Shown: positions 16,533 to 25,264, numbered from the stretch's first letter. The stretch is DNA of 64,000 bases from Niveispirillum sp943370215 (GCA_943370215.1 CALRQC020000003.1:169240-233239), one strand, 5' to 3'. Program-made: numbers and translations. Notes: generated by a model not told the origin, from the sequence alone.

Positions 16533-17023
16533 GGCGCGGCCTGCGGGCCGGATGCGGTGCCGGCATGTGTCGGTGTCGTGCGCAGCCGGGTGGCCAGATC
16601 GATATCGCCGGCCATGCGGCGGCGGTTGCTGCTGGCCTTCAGGAAGCGCCCGATGGCCACGCCGGCCAGCAGGGCGCCGCCGACAAACAGTTCCGGCTGG
16701 CGCCGCGCCAGCCCCTCCGCCTTCGCCACCAGATCATCCAGCCCGCGATCGCGGACCTGATCGGCCAGCTTGGCGGCCTGATCAGCCGCAGCCTCCACAT
16801 AATGGGCCGTGCCGCCATGATCCTCGGCGCGCAGCCGGTCGGCGGCATCCCGCAATGCGCCGGCCACGCCGGAAATCTCGTCGGCGGCGCGGCGTTGCTG
16901 CTTCTCAAAGCCGCTGCGCACCGTTTCCCGGGCAGCGTCCACCATTTTGCCGCCGACTTCCTTGACCTGCTCGCCCAGCTCGGCGGCGGTTTTCTCACCA
17001 AAGGGGTTCGTCTGCTCCGGCAT
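16529..17023 (-). CDS. Nutrient-deprivation-induced-like helical protein
   Basis: A 164-residue protein made mostly of Ala/Glu/Lys amphipathic helix (AAELGEQVKEVGGKMVDAAR, AAADQAAKLADQVRD) with one short hydrophobic stretch (LFVGGALLAGVAIGRFL near 115-131). It matches the style of alphaproteobacterial nutrient-deprivation-induced proteins that sit with a holin-family gene. It is first of the three-gene minus-strand cluster and is coupled to the next gene by an ATGA overlap. Function is unproven. Confidence 0.65.
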   Translation of the reverse strand: MPEQTNPFGEKTAAELGEQVKEVGGKMVDAARETVRSGFEKQQRRAADEISGVAGALRDAADRLRAEDHGGTAHYVEAAADQAAKLADQVRDRGLDDLVAKAEGLARRQPELFVGGALLAGVAIGRFLKASSNRRRMAGDIDLATRLRTTPTHAGTASGPQAAP

Positions 17024-17638
17024 CTGAGCCTCCTGTCATGGTTGTTGTGAAATGCTGCCCTGGGAAGAGAACAGCCGACCCCACCCCCCTTGTTCCCTGG
17101 GGTAGACCCATTCCCAGCCATGTTGCAGACGGGACGCTTCCGCGCCGCGCCATGTGCCCGACCGGGTTGACCCACGGCCGGCAGGGGCGCACCATTTCTT
17201 CATGGCGGGGCGGTTTCGATGGCCGTTCCTGCCACCAGACCGACCGGACACGGGGTTTCCGTGGCTGGCCGGACATTCGGTCGGATCGTTATGTGGCGAA
17301 GCCACCGCGCTGATGCGGGTTACGAAGGTTTGCGCCCATCCGGCTGAGGCCGACAGGCCGTGCAAGAAGAAAGCGGCGGGTGCGTCCCTGGTGGGGCGCC
17401 CCGCCGTTTTCATGTCCGGCGCTGGCGGCCCTACCCCCAGGGTGGTGCCGGCGGAAAAGCGCTACCCCCAACGCCCCGGCCCGTTCCCCCACCCCTGCCA
17501 TCTTTTCGTCTTAGCTGAACCATGGCGCTGCCGTTTCACGGTGGCATGAACCGTTTGGCGGTTTGGGTTGTTACAGCTTTGTCGCAAGCGCCCTGGATGG
17601 CCGCTTGTCGCTGACGGGACGGATGGAAAGGGTGGATC
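17024..17638. other. 615-bp gap without a supported gene
   Basis: Several open frames exist on both strands but show the Arg/Pro/Gly-rich content of chance frames in GC-rich DNA. The only structure I see is a seven-base stem at 17374-17406 (CGGCGGG / CCCGCCG) followed by TTTT on the plus strand and by a T-rich run on the minus strand, which may terminate something. The divergent promoters of the 17023 and 17639 genes must lie here. Confidence 0.5.
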
Positions 17639-18268
17639 ATGTCGGGCTTGGCCTGGAGAGGCAGAGGCAAGGGAACGGGGCAGGCCCTGCCGGTGGCACT
17701 GCTGGCCCTGTTGCTGTCCGCCTGCGCCACGCCCAAGCCGGACCCAACCCCCGCCCCGAAACCCAGTCCGCCGGTCGCCGCCGCCCCCCAGGCGCTGGTG
17801 CCGGCGACCCCGGTGCCCAAGCCCAAGCCCAAACCGAAACCGCCGGTCCCCAGGCCGGCGGCAAAATCTCCGGCGGTGCCCCCGGCGGGGACCAGCGACA
17901 GCGCGCCGCAGGTGGCGGCAATGCCATCCGCCCCGCCGGTGGAACTGGCCCCGGAACCCGCCCGCCCCGCGTTCGACCCTGACAGGCTGATCGGCCTGAC
18001 GGAGCAACAGGCGGAGGCAGCCTTGGGCCAGCCGGGCCGGGTGGAGGAAAGCCCGCCATCGCGCACGCTTCATTACGCGGAGGGGCGCTGCGTTCTGCGG
18101 CTGCACCTGTTCATGGAAATGACCAGCCGCAGCTTCCGCACCCTCTCTTACGATCTCAACAGCACGGGAGTAGGCCCCGATGTCGTTCAGCAATGCCGTG
18201 ACTGGCTCCAAGCTCGCTTCCGCGCCCCAGCCGGCGGCCCCGACGGGCGCGCGGCCAGCCAGCCGTGA
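17639..18268 (+). CDS. Proline-rich lipoprotein upstream of a two-component system
   Basis: A 209-residue predicted lipoprotein with signal and lipobox (ALLALLLSAC, modified Cys at ~26). Residues ~27-110 are a Pro/Ala/Lys-rich extended linker (repeated KPKPKPP), suited to spanning the periplasm or cell wall. The C-terminal domain (~112-195) has an SmpA/OmlA-like motif (LIGLTEQQAEAALGQPGRVE). It ends 10 bp before the response regulator, so it is likely in the same operon and may be an envelope sensor or target. The domain function is inferred only. Confidence 0.75.
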   Translation: MSGLAWRGRGKGTGQALPVALLALLLSACATPKPDPTPAPKPSPPVAAAPQALVPATPVPKPKPKPKPPVPRPAAKSPAVPPAGTSDSAPQVAAMPSAPPVELAPEPARPAFDPDRLIGLTEQQAEAALGQPGRVEESPPSRTLHYAEGRCVLRLHLFMEMTSRSFRTLSYDLNSTGVGPDVVQQCRDWLQARFRAPAGGPDGRAASQP

Positions 18269-18278
18269 CGGTGCCATC

Positions 18279-19088
18279 ATGCAGACGGAAAACCCCATCG
18301 CCCGCGTGGCCCTGGTGGATGATGACGATCTGTTTCGTGAAAGCTTAGGCCTGAACCTGGCCGATGAAGGCTATGAGGTGATGCCCTTCGACCGGGGCCA
18401 TACCGCCCTGGATTATTTCAGCAATGGCGGCACCGCCGACCTGATCCTGCTGGATTGGCGGATGCCCCGGATGGACGGGATTGAGACCCTGCGCCAGTTG
18501 CGCGCCCGCAATATCGATATCCCGGTCATCTTCCTGACCGTGCTGTCCGACCAGATTTATGAGGAGACGGCGCTGGGCGGCGGGGCGGTGGATTTTGTCG
18601 AAAAATCCCGCTCCCTGCCCATCCTGTTGAAGCGGATGCAACTGATCGTGCAGGGCCGCAAGCCGCTGCCCGATGATGTGGGGGCCGCGAACGGGACCGA
18701 TACGGGCGTGGCACCGGGCCAGATGTTCCGGCGCGGGCCGTTGGAACTGCGCCTGGATGTGGCCCGCGCCTTCTGGGCCGGCCAGCGGATCGACCTGACA
18801 CTGACTGAGTTCAACATCGTCAAGCTGATGGCGATGCGGGCAGGGGAGGATGTCTCCTACCGTGATCTTTATGATCTGGTGCATGGCAAGGATTTCGTCG
18901 CCGGTTATGGCCCTGCCGGTTACCGCGCCAATGTGCGCGCCTTCATCAAGCGCATCCGGCATAAATTCCGCGCCGCCGACGCGCATTTTGATGAAATCGG
19001 CAATTATCCGGGCTTCGGCTATCGCTGGTCAGACCGCCACCCGGCGGAACTGACCGGTGATACGCTGGCCGTCCCGGCGGCCGGGTAA
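18279..19088 (+). CDS. ChvI-like OmpR-family response regulator
   Basis: A 269-residue regulator. The receiver domain (1-125) has the acidic triad Asp14-16, phosphoacceptor Asp59 (LILLDWRMPRMDG), Thr87 and Lys109. The C-terminal OmpR-type winged helix (~150-250) includes LTLTEFNIVKLMA and YRANVRAFIKRIRHKFR. It resembles ChvI, the response regulator of alphaproteobacterial envelope and acid stress systems. Longer in-frame starts at 18180 would overlap the lipoprotein gene and are rejected. The kinase gene starts 5 bp downstream. Confidence 0.85.
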   Translation: MQTENPIARVALVDDDDLFRESLGLNLADEGYEVMPFDRGHTALDYFSNGGTADLILLDWRMPRMDGIETLRQLRARNIDIPVIFLTVLSDQIYEETALGGGAVDFVEKSRSLPILLKRMQLIVQGRKPLPDDVGAANGTDTGVAPGQMFRRGPLELRLDVARAFWAGQRIDLTLTEFNIVKLMAMRAGEDVSYRDLYDLVHGKDFVAGYGPAGYRANVRAFIKRIRHKFRAADAHFDEIGNYPGFGYRWSDRHPAELTGDTLAVPAAG

Positions 19089-19093
19089 GACCG

Positions 19094-20668
19094 ATGGCGG
19101 CGGCAACCCCCGTTTCCCGCAAACAGCCCGGCAGAAGGGGCCGCTGGCTCTGGCGATCGCTGGCGACCAGGCTGGTGCTGGTGCTGCTGGTTTTCCTGAC
19201 CGTGCCGCTGTTGATCTATGAACAGTTCCGCAGCGCCGATGCCGAAAAACAAGCCCTGCTGCTGCGCAGCGCCCAGCAGCAGGGCCAGTTGGTGGCCCGC
19301 GCCCTGGAACCGTTGCTGGCCGGGCTGGAAAAACGGGGCCTGACCGGGCTGGGGGAACGGCTGGCGCCTTATGCCGACAGCAATACGTCGGTGCGCCTGC
19401 TGCTCAGCCCGACACTGGGGCCGACCGTGGCAGCCGTGGGGGCAGCCCCCCCGATACCGCCGTCAGGGGCGGAGGGGTTCTTCTATGTCGCCGCCGCACC
19501 CGCCATCCCCACTGACCTGCTGGACCTGGAGCGGGACCGGCTGATCGAACAGGGGGTGCTGGACAAGCTGGCCGGCAGTTGTGCCGGCAATTATCCGCTG
19601 GCCATCCCGGTATCCCAGGGGCGCGGCGGTTCGGAACTGCTGACCTCCATCACCCCGGTGCGCACGCCGATGGGCTGCTGGGCCGTCATCACCTCCCACC
19701 GGGCGGAAGCCTATCTGGGGGCCGGTGCCGGCCGGCCCTATTGGCAGAATCCGGAAGTGCAGGTGGCGTCATTGATCTATCTGGCCATGGCGGCCCTGGT
19801 GATGCTGCTGCTGGTGGAGGTCTGGCGCAACCTGCGCCGTTTCGGCGATCTGGCCCGCGACATCGTGCAGAAAAGCGGCCCCGCCGGCAGCTTCGCCGAC
19901 CAGAATACCGTGCCCGAACTGGCCCCGGTGGCGGAGGATTTCGACCGGCTGGTCGCCACCCTGCATAGCAGCGCCAGCAACCTGCGCCGCGCGGCAGAAG
20001 ATAATGCCCATGCCTTCAAGACCCCTATCGCCGTCATCCGCCAGTCGCTGGAACCGCTGAAAAAGCTGGTGCCGGCGACGGAGCCACGCGGCCGCCGGGC
20101 GCTGGACATGATCGAAGGGTCGGTGGAGAAGCTGGACAGCCTTGTCTCCTTCGCCCGGCGTATGGATGAAACGGCGGCTGACCTGCTGGAACCGCCGCGC
20201 CAGCGGGTGGACCTGTCGGCCCTGCTGGAACGGGTGCTGAAGGGCTATCGCGGGCTGGTGGAGGAACGCGGCGTGGAACTGCTGACCCGCGTGGACCCGG
20301 ATATTGTCGTGCGGGCAGGGGAAGACCTGCTGGAAACGGTGATCGAAAATATCATCGACAATGCGCTGTCCTTCTCCCCCAGCGGCGGGGTGCTGCGCGT
20401 CACCCTGCGCCGCCGTGCCAAACAGGCGGAATTCTGTGTGGAGGATGAAGGGCCGGGCGTGGAATCATCCAGCCTGGACCGGATTTTCGAACGCTATTTC
20501 TCCCAGCGCCCCGCCGATTCTGGCGCTGCCGACCCGATGCCGCATTATGGCATCGGCCTGTGGATCGTGCGCCGCAATGTGGAAGCCGTGGGCGGCAAGG
20601 TGGAAGCCATGAACCGCGCCGGCGGCGGGCTGTCCATGCGCATCACCCTGCCGCTGCTGGCTGGATAG
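19094..20668 (+). CDS. ChvG-like sensor histidine kinase
   Basis: A 524-residue membrane kinase. Transmembrane helices at ~25-42 and ~225-243 enclose a ~180-residue periplasmic sensor. A HAMP-like linker follows, then the H-box with phosphoacceptor His306 (EDNAHAFKTPIAVIRQSLEP), N-box (VIENIIDNALSFSPSGG), G1 (VEDEGPGVE) and G2 (YGIGLWIVRRNVEAVGG). The HAFKTP H-box is characteristic of this kinase group. It pairs with the response regulator just upstream. A strong hairpin overlaps its stop codon. Confidence 0.88.
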   Translation: MAAATPVSRKQPGRRGRWLWRSLATRLVLVLLVFLTVPLLIYEQFRSADAEKQALLLRSAQQQGQLVARALEPLLAGLEKRGLTGLGERLAPYADSNTSVRLLLSPTLGPTVAAVGAAPPIPPSGAEGFFYVAAAPAIPTDLLDLERDRLIEQGVLDKLAGSCAGNYPLAIPVSQGRGGSELLTSITPVRTPMGCWAVITSHRAEAYLGAGAGRPYWQNPEVQVASLIYLAMAALVMLLLVEVWRNLRRFGDLARDIVQKSGPAGSFADQNTVPELAPVAEDFDRLVATLHSSASNLRRAAEDNAHAFKTPIAVIRQSLEPLKKLVPATEPRGRRALDMIEGSVEKLDSLVSFARRMDETAADLLEPPRQRVDLSALLERVLKGYRGLVEERGVELLTRVDPDIVVRAGEDLLETVIENIIDNALSFSPSGGVLRVTLRRRAKQAEFCVEDEGPGVESSSLDRIFERYFSQRPADSGAADPMPHYGIGLWIVRRNVEAVGGKVEAMNRAGGGLSMRITLPLLAG

Positions 20669-20693
20669 GGGAAGCACCGCTTCCCCTATCCAG
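20661..20693 (+). terminator. Hairpin overlapping the kinase stop codon
   Basis: Fifteen-base perfect arms (CTGGATAGGGGAAGC and complement) with loop ACC. The TAG stop codon of the kinase lies inside the left arm. Only a weak TTT follows, so it may act as an mRNA-stabilising or bidirectional end. Confidence 0.6.
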
Positions 20694-20733
20694 CCGTTTC
20701 CATGCCGGCGGAAATGCAACCGCCTGTGCGGCT

Positions 20734-21396
20734 TCAGCCCGCAGCAGCGCCCATCGGCTTGGCCAGGGCCACGTCCAGGTAATCATCGACGATGCGGCCC
20801 AGATCCTCCGACCTTTCGGTGAAGAAATGGTTCGCCCCTTCGACGCGGCGATAATCGATCTTGATGTCCTTTTGGGAGGACAGCTTGTTCACCAGCCGCG
20901 TCACCGATGCCTCCGGCACCAGCTCGTCCCGGTCACCATGCACGATCAGGCCGGAGGCGGGGCAGGGGGCCAGGAAGCTGAAATCGAACATGTTGGCCGG
21001 TGGGGCCACGGACAGGAAGCCATCCAGTTCCGGGCGGCGCATCAGTAGCTGCATCCCGATCCAGGCGCCGAAGCTGAAACCGCCGATCCAGCATGAACTG
21101 GCATTGGGGTTATAGGTCTGCAGCCAATCCAGCGCGCTGGCGGCATCAGACAGCTCACCCTCGCCCCGGTCATAGGTGCCCTGGCTACGACCCACGCCCC
21201 GGAAATTGAAACGCAGGGTGGAGAAGCCGCGTTTGGTGAAGGCGTGGAACATCGTATAGACGATGCGATTATTCATCGTCCCGCCGTGCTGCGGATGCGG
21301 GTGCAACAGCAGCGCCACCGGCGCATTGGGTACCTTGCTATGCGAATAGCGGCCTTCCAGACGGCCCGCGGGGCCGTTCATGATTACATCAGGCAT
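20734..21396 (-). CDS. Alpha/beta hydrolase (COG2945-like)
   Basis: A 220-residue alpha/beta hydrolase. The nucleophile is Ser108 in GGFSFGAW. The acid and base are probably the Asp in VHGDRDELVPE and the His in EGANHFFTER. An early HPHPQHGGTMNNR segment matches the COG2945 group of predicted hydrolases, whose substrates are unknown. It is monocistronic and converges on the kinase gene. Confidence 0.85.
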   Translation of the reverse strand: MPDVIMNGPAGRLEGRYSHSKVPNAPVALLLHPHPQHGGTMNNRIVYTMFHAFTKRGFSTLRFNFRGVGRSQGTYDRGEGELSDAASALDWLQTYNPNASSCWIGGFSFGAWIGMQLLMRRPELDGFLSVAPPANMFDFSFLAPCPASGLIVHGDRDELVPEASVTRLVNKLSSQKDIKIDYRRVEGANHFFTERSEDLGRIVDDYLDVALAKPMGAAAG

Positions 21397-21715
21397 TCTT
21401 CACCGGTCCCGGTCAGGCATGAGGCGCGACAGCAAGGCGGGCCGCCCCATCGAACCACCCCGCCGCCGGCTTGACCGGCTGGGGTGCATTCTATAGGACT
21501 GCCCGTGGGCGGAAGGTCCGTCGTTGCGCCGGTTTTGCCACCGCTGCCGGGTGCCGGCAACGGGCCAAAACCACGCCCCGCCGTCCCTGGGGGCTGTGCC
21601 GGTGCCATATCGGCAACGGAACGGGCGCGGACTATACCACAGCGGACATATTCGTGTTCAAGCCTCTTCGTAAAACATCTCTTTACTACTGGACGGACAG
21701 GGGCCGGAGAGCCGG
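21397..21715. other. 319-bp divergent intergenic region
   Basis: It lies between the alpha/beta hydrolase and desulfurase genes, which face away from each other. The last ~70 bases before 21716 are AT-richer (AGCCTCTTCGTAAAACATC) and probably carry the desulfurase promoter, but no confident -35/-10 pair or operator is seen. Confidence 0.4.
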
Positions 21716-22822
21716 ATGACGGGCCTTTATCTGGATTGGAACGCCACCGCCCCGCTGCGCCCCCAGGCGCGTGCGGCCATGCTGGCGGCTATGGACCATG
21801 TGGGCAACCCATCTTCCATCCACGCCTTTGGTCGCCGCGCCCGCCGTTTTGTGGAGGATGCGCGCGAACAGGTGGCGCGTCTGGTAGGGGTCAACCCTGC
21901 CGACATCACCTTTACCGGCGGCGGGACGGAGGCCAATAATCAGGCCCTGGCGCTGGCTGCGGCCCATGGTCGTCGTCTCCTGGTGGGGGCGACCGAACAT
22001 GCCTCCGTGCTGGAGGTGGCACCCGGTGCCGTGACCATTCCGGTGGATGGCAACGGGCTGATCGACCGTGAGGCATTGGTGCGGCTTTTGGCTGCCGATC
22101 CTACGCCGGCCCTGGTCAGCATCCAGGCGGTGAACAGTGAAACCGGGGTGGTGCAGCCCATGGTGGAACTGGCCACTCTGGTGCATGACCAGGGCGGCTG
22201 GCTGCACAGTGATGCGGTGCAGGCGGCGGGCAGGCTGCCGGTGGATATGGGCGATTGGGGGGCCGACCTGCTGACCCTGTCGGCCCACAAGATCGGCGGG
22301 CCGCAGGGTGTCGGCGCGCTGGTGGCCCATCCCGGTGTCCCGCTGGCCCCGCTGTTGAAAGGTGGCGGGCAGGAACGGCGGATGCGGGCGGGCACGGAAA
22401 ATGTGGCCGGCATTGCCGGTTTCGGGGCGGCGGCCGGGGCGGCACTGGCAGGGCTGGCCGATTATGCGGGCCTCGCCCTGCTGCGCGACCGGTTGGAAAT
22501 GGCGGTGCGCGACCGGCACCCGCCGGTATGTATTCCCGGTGACGGTGCGCCGCGCGTGGCCAATACCAGTTGCATCGTTCTGCCCGGTGCGCCTGCCAAT
22601 GGCCAGTTGATGGCCTTTGATCTGGCAAGGGTGGCCGTGTCGGCGGGATCGGCCTGTTCCAGCGGCAAGGTGAAATCCTCCCATGTCCTGCGGGCCATGG
22701 GGCTGGGGGACGATCTGGCCGGCTGCGCCATCCGGGTGTCGCTGGGCTGGGACAGTACGGGCGCCGATATCGACCGTTTCCTGGAAAGCTGGTCCCGTAT
22801 TGCCGCCCGTGCACCGCGTTGA
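21716..22822 (+). CDS. NifS/IscS-type (group I) cysteine desulfurase
   Basis: A 368-residue PLP-dependent desulfurase, distinct from SufS in this window. PLP lysine is Lys192 (LSAHKIGGPQGVG). The catalytic cysteine is Cys314 in the extended mobile loop SAGSACSSGKVKSSHVL, typical of group I (NifS/IscS) enzymes that donate sulfur to scaffolds or tRNA thiolation. The N-terminus YLDWNATAPLRPQA is canonical. It is followed 16 bp later by an HscB-like gene, suggesting an Isc-like remnant or module; no iscU, hscA or ferredoxin gene is adjacent. Confidence 0.9.
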   Translation: MTGLYLDWNATAPLRPQARAAMLAAMDHVGNPSSIHAFGRRARRFVEDAREQVARLVGVNPADITFTGGGTEANNQALALAAAHGRRLLVGATEHASVLEVAPGAVTIPVDGNGLIDREALVRLLAADPTPALVSIQAVNSETGVVQPMVELATLVHDQGGWLHSDAVQAAGRLPVDMGDWGADLLTLSAHKIGGPQGVGALVAHPGVPLAPLLKGGGQERRMRAGTENVAGIAGFGAAAGAALAGLADYAGLALLRDRLEMAVRDRHPPVCIPGDGAPRVANTSCIVLPGAPANGQLMAFDLARVAVSAGSACSSGKVKSSHVLRAMGLGDDLAGCAIRVSLGWDSTGADIDRFLESWSRIAARAPR

Positions 22823-22838
22823 GGTAGAGGATTCCCCG

Positions 22839-23408
22839 ATGGATATGACAACACCGCGCGACAGCCAGCCCGAACCGCAGCCCTGCTGGCAATGTGGGGT
22901 CGGTGTGGCGCCGCGCGCCCTGTTCTGCCATGCCTGCGGCACCATCCAACCGCCGGGTGAGGTCGATCCCTTCACCCGGTTGGGGTTGGCCCCGTCATTT
23001 GAAATTGCCACCGACATGCTGGACAGGCAGCAGGCCGGCTTTACCCGCATCCTGGCCCCCGCCCGCTTCGCTGGCAAAGGGGAGGCGGTGGAGGCGGTGG
23101 CCGAGCGTCAGCGCCGGGCTTTGGCCGATGCGGTGGCTCAACTGCGTGATCCCGCCCGCCGCGCCCGGGCCCTGTTGCATCTGGCGGATGCCGCTCCAGC
23201 GTTGCCGGCCAATGGCGGGGACTGGGAATTACGCATGGTCGCCGCTGCCACCCCCGCCTCACGGGTGCGGTTGACGGGGGAGATCAGAACAGAAATGCAG
23301 GCGGAACTGCGCCTGTTGCTGGATGCTTTCCGCCTGGGTGACATGGTCCTGGCGGGCCGGCGGCTGCTGCGGATCGAGATGATGGCGCTGGCGATTGAGG
23401 CTGTCTGA
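22839..23408 (+). CDS. HscB-like zinc-ribbon protein lacking the HPD motif
   Basis: A 189-residue protein with the layout of alphaproteobacterial and mitochondrial HscB. An N-terminal zinc ribbon has Cys16, Cys19, Cys30 and Cys33; a J-like helix pair starts at DPFTRLGLAPSF; and the C-terminal HscB helical domain (~110-185) includes LRDPARRARALLHL and LRLLLDAFRLGDMVLAGRR. The J-domain signature HPD(K/R)F is replaced by A73-P74-A75-R76-F77, so it should not stimulate Hsp70 ATPase. The reading frame is intact and GAGGTAGAGG precedes the ATG. It follows a desulfurase gene by 16 bp. Confidence 0.8.
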   Translation: MDMTTPRDSQPEPQPCWQCGVGVAPRALFCHACGTIQPPGEVDPFTRLGLAPSFEIATDMLDRQQAGFTRILAPARFAGKGEAVEAVAERQRRALADAVAQLRDPARRARALLHLADAAPALPANGGDWELRMVAAATPASRVRLTGEIRTEMQAELRLLLDAFRLGDMVLAGRRLLRIEMMALAIEAV

Positions 23409-23448
23409 TCAGTGATGGCCGCCGGCTAACGGTAGCAATACCTTAAAC

Positions 23449-24798
23449 TTACCTGGCGAATCGTCCCACCAGTTCCAGATGAGAGGACCAGAGGAACTGG
23501 TCCACCGGCCAGACATCCGTCAACCGATAGCCACCCTCCAGCAACAGGGCGGCGTCGCGGGTGAAGGTGGCGGGGTTGCAGGAGACGGCGACCACCACCG
23601 GCACGGTTGATTTCGCCAGTTCCGCCGCCTGGGCCTGGGCCCCGGCCCGCGGCGGATCGAACAATACGGCTTCGAAACGATTGAGGTCATAGGGGGGCAG
23701 CGGGTCGCGGAACAGGTCGCGCCGTTCGACCGTCACCTGCCCCGGCGGGCGGATGCGGGCCCCGGCCTGCAGCGATGCCACCGCATCGCCATCGCCTTCC
23801 ACCGCATGAACACGGGCTTGTTGCGATAGCGGAAAGGTCAGTGTGCCGCTGCCGGCAAACAGGTCAGCCAGCTCTTTCGCCTCCCCGATCCCGGTCAGGG
23901 CGGCGGCGATGATGGCGGCCTCCCCGGCGGGGCTGGCCTGCAGAAAACTACCGGGGGCGGGGGATTGGGAGACGGGGCCGAAGGTGATGCTGCCCCGGCG
24001 GCGCATGGCAATCGGTTCCGCCGGCCGCCCTTCCTTCGCCCGCCAGCACAGGCGGGCCAGATCGGCGGATTCGGCAAAGCCCGCCAGGGTTTCCAGCACC
24101 CGCAGATCGGGTTCCGGCAGCCCCTCCAGCACCATATCCACCCCGTCATCCAGCAGGGTCAGGGACACGTCGATCTGCTGCCCATCGGCCAGAATCTGGC
24201 TCAGCACCGCGCGCAGCGGGTTCAACAGGGCCACCAGTGGCGGGGCCAGCACGGCGCATTCCGCCAGATCGACCAGCTTGTGCGAATGCGCCTCGTTGAA
24301 GCCCAGCCAGGTGCGCCGGCCGCGCTGGGCGGCCACCAGGCTGGCCCGCCGCCGCCCGCCGGGGCCTGTGCGCGCCAGCGGATGCAAGGTTACATCGTCG
24401 CCCAGCAGCCCCGCCCGGCCCAGGATGCTGGTCAGCATTTCCAGCTTCCAGGCGGTATAGGTTGCCTCATCCATGTGCTGGGCGGCACAGCCGCCGCAAC
24501 TGCCGAAATGCTGGCAGGCCGGATCGGTCCGGCCCGGTGCCTCCTCCAGCAGGCTGACCGGCACGCCCTCCCAGCCATCGGCCCGCGCCTCCCCGAACTT
24601 CACCATCAGCCGGTCGCCCGCCAGCGTCTGCGGCACATAAAGCCGGTGGCCCTGCCATTCCGCCAGGCCGTCACCCCGCCCGCCGACACGGGTGATGGTC
24701 ACCTCCACCGGGCCATGGGTGGGCGGTTCCTGCCGCACCTTGGCGGGCGGGCGGTGGCTGGGGCGGGGCTTGCTGGTGTGCCGGCGGGGGGCGGCCAT
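23449..24798 (-). CDS. 23S rRNA/tRNA uracil-5 methyltransferase (RlmD/TrmA family)
   Basis: A 449-residue class I SAM-dependent methyltransferase of the RumA/TrmA group. A basic N-terminus and TRAM domain (~30-90) precede a [4Fe-4S] cysteine set, CQHFGSCGGCAAQH near 103-116 plus the Cys in LVDLAECAVL. The SAM-binding loop is DLFAGSGTLTFPLS; LFDPPRAGAQ follows, and the catalytic cysteine lies in VAVSCNPATFTRD. RlmD (U1939) specificity is likely given the cluster motif, but RlmC or TrmA cannot be excluded. Confidence 0.85.
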   Translation of the reverse strand: MAAPRRHTSKPRPSHRPPAKVRQEPPTHGPVEVTITRVGGRGDGLAEWQGHRLYVPQTLAGDRLMVKFGEARADGWEGVPVSLLEEAPGRTDPACQHFGSCGGCAAQHMDEATYTAWKLEMLTSILGRAGLLGDDVTLHPLARTGPGGRRRASLVAAQRGRRTWLGFNEAHSHKLVDLAECAVLAPPLVALLNPLRAVLSQILADGQQIDVSLTLLDDGVDMVLEGLPEPDLRVLETLAGFAESADLARLCWRAKEGRPAEPIAMRRRGSITFGPVSQSPAPGSFLQASPAGEAAIIAAALTGIGEAKELADLFAGSGTLTFPLSQQARVHAVEGDGDAVASLQAGARIRPPGQVTVERRDLFRDPLPPYDLNRFEAVLFDPPRAGAQAQAAELAKSTVPVVVAVSCNPATFTRDAALLLEGGYRLTDVWPVDQFLWSSHLELVGRFAR

Positions 24799-24826
24799 GG
24801 GGGTGACTTTCGTTTCGGGGTCGAAA

Positions 24827-25264
24827 TTATAGAATGATATTGTCGGCCAGAATGGCGCGGACTTCCGGCGGCAACGGCACGGGGCGGCGGCTCTGCCGGT
24901 CGATCAACACCATCCACGCCTCATGTGTGGCGGCATTCATTCCGTTTACGAAAAGACCGGCCAGGATGCTGTAGGAGCTGGTGCCGACCGTTCCGATGCC
25001 GACACCGATATCCAGCCGGGCGGGGCGATGCACCTCCGCGTTGAATTCGGTCCGGGTGGTTTTGATCACCATCAGGCCGTCTGGCAGCAGCGGGCGGATT
25101 TCCATCCGGTCCAACAGCGCCACCCGGCCATTTTCCATGATGATATTGATGGCATTATTGTTGGCATGGCCCAGCGGGTCCAGGTCGCCAAAGCGCACAT
25201 GGTCCTGTACCCAGTGCCGGAAGCGGGCCGGGTCGCGCAACAGGTTCAGATCGATCGTCGTCAT
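24827..25264 (-). CDS. Hot-dog fold acyl-CoA thioesterase
   Basis: A 145-residue 4HBT/YbgC-like thioesterase. The segment RFGDLDPLGHANNNAI carries the conserved Asp and His-Ala-Asn pattern. A central helix and FNAEVHRPARLDIGVGI strand complete a single hot-dog domain. The ATG at 25264 fits family length; a further 12 residues from 25300 are possible. Substrate chain length cannot be read. It lies 28 bp from the methyltransferase gene on the same strand. Confidence 0.8.
   Translation of the reverse strand: MTTIDLNLLRDPARFRHWVQDHVRFGDLDPLGHANNNAINIIMENGRVALLDRMEIRPLLPDGLMVIKTTRTEFNAEVHRPARLDIGVGIGTVGTSSYSILAGLFVNGMNAATHEAWMVLIDRQSRRPVPLPPEVRAILADNIIL

Noticed and set aside
17024..17638. Several 70-130 codon frames in the long gap
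   Set aside because: They are Arg/Pro/Gly-rich, lack ribosome-binding sites and resemble no protein; treated as chance frames.
22839..23408. HscB-like gene as a pseudogene
   Set aside because: The frame is intact over the full family length, the zinc ribbon is complete and it has a ribosome-binding site; only the HPD residues are changed.
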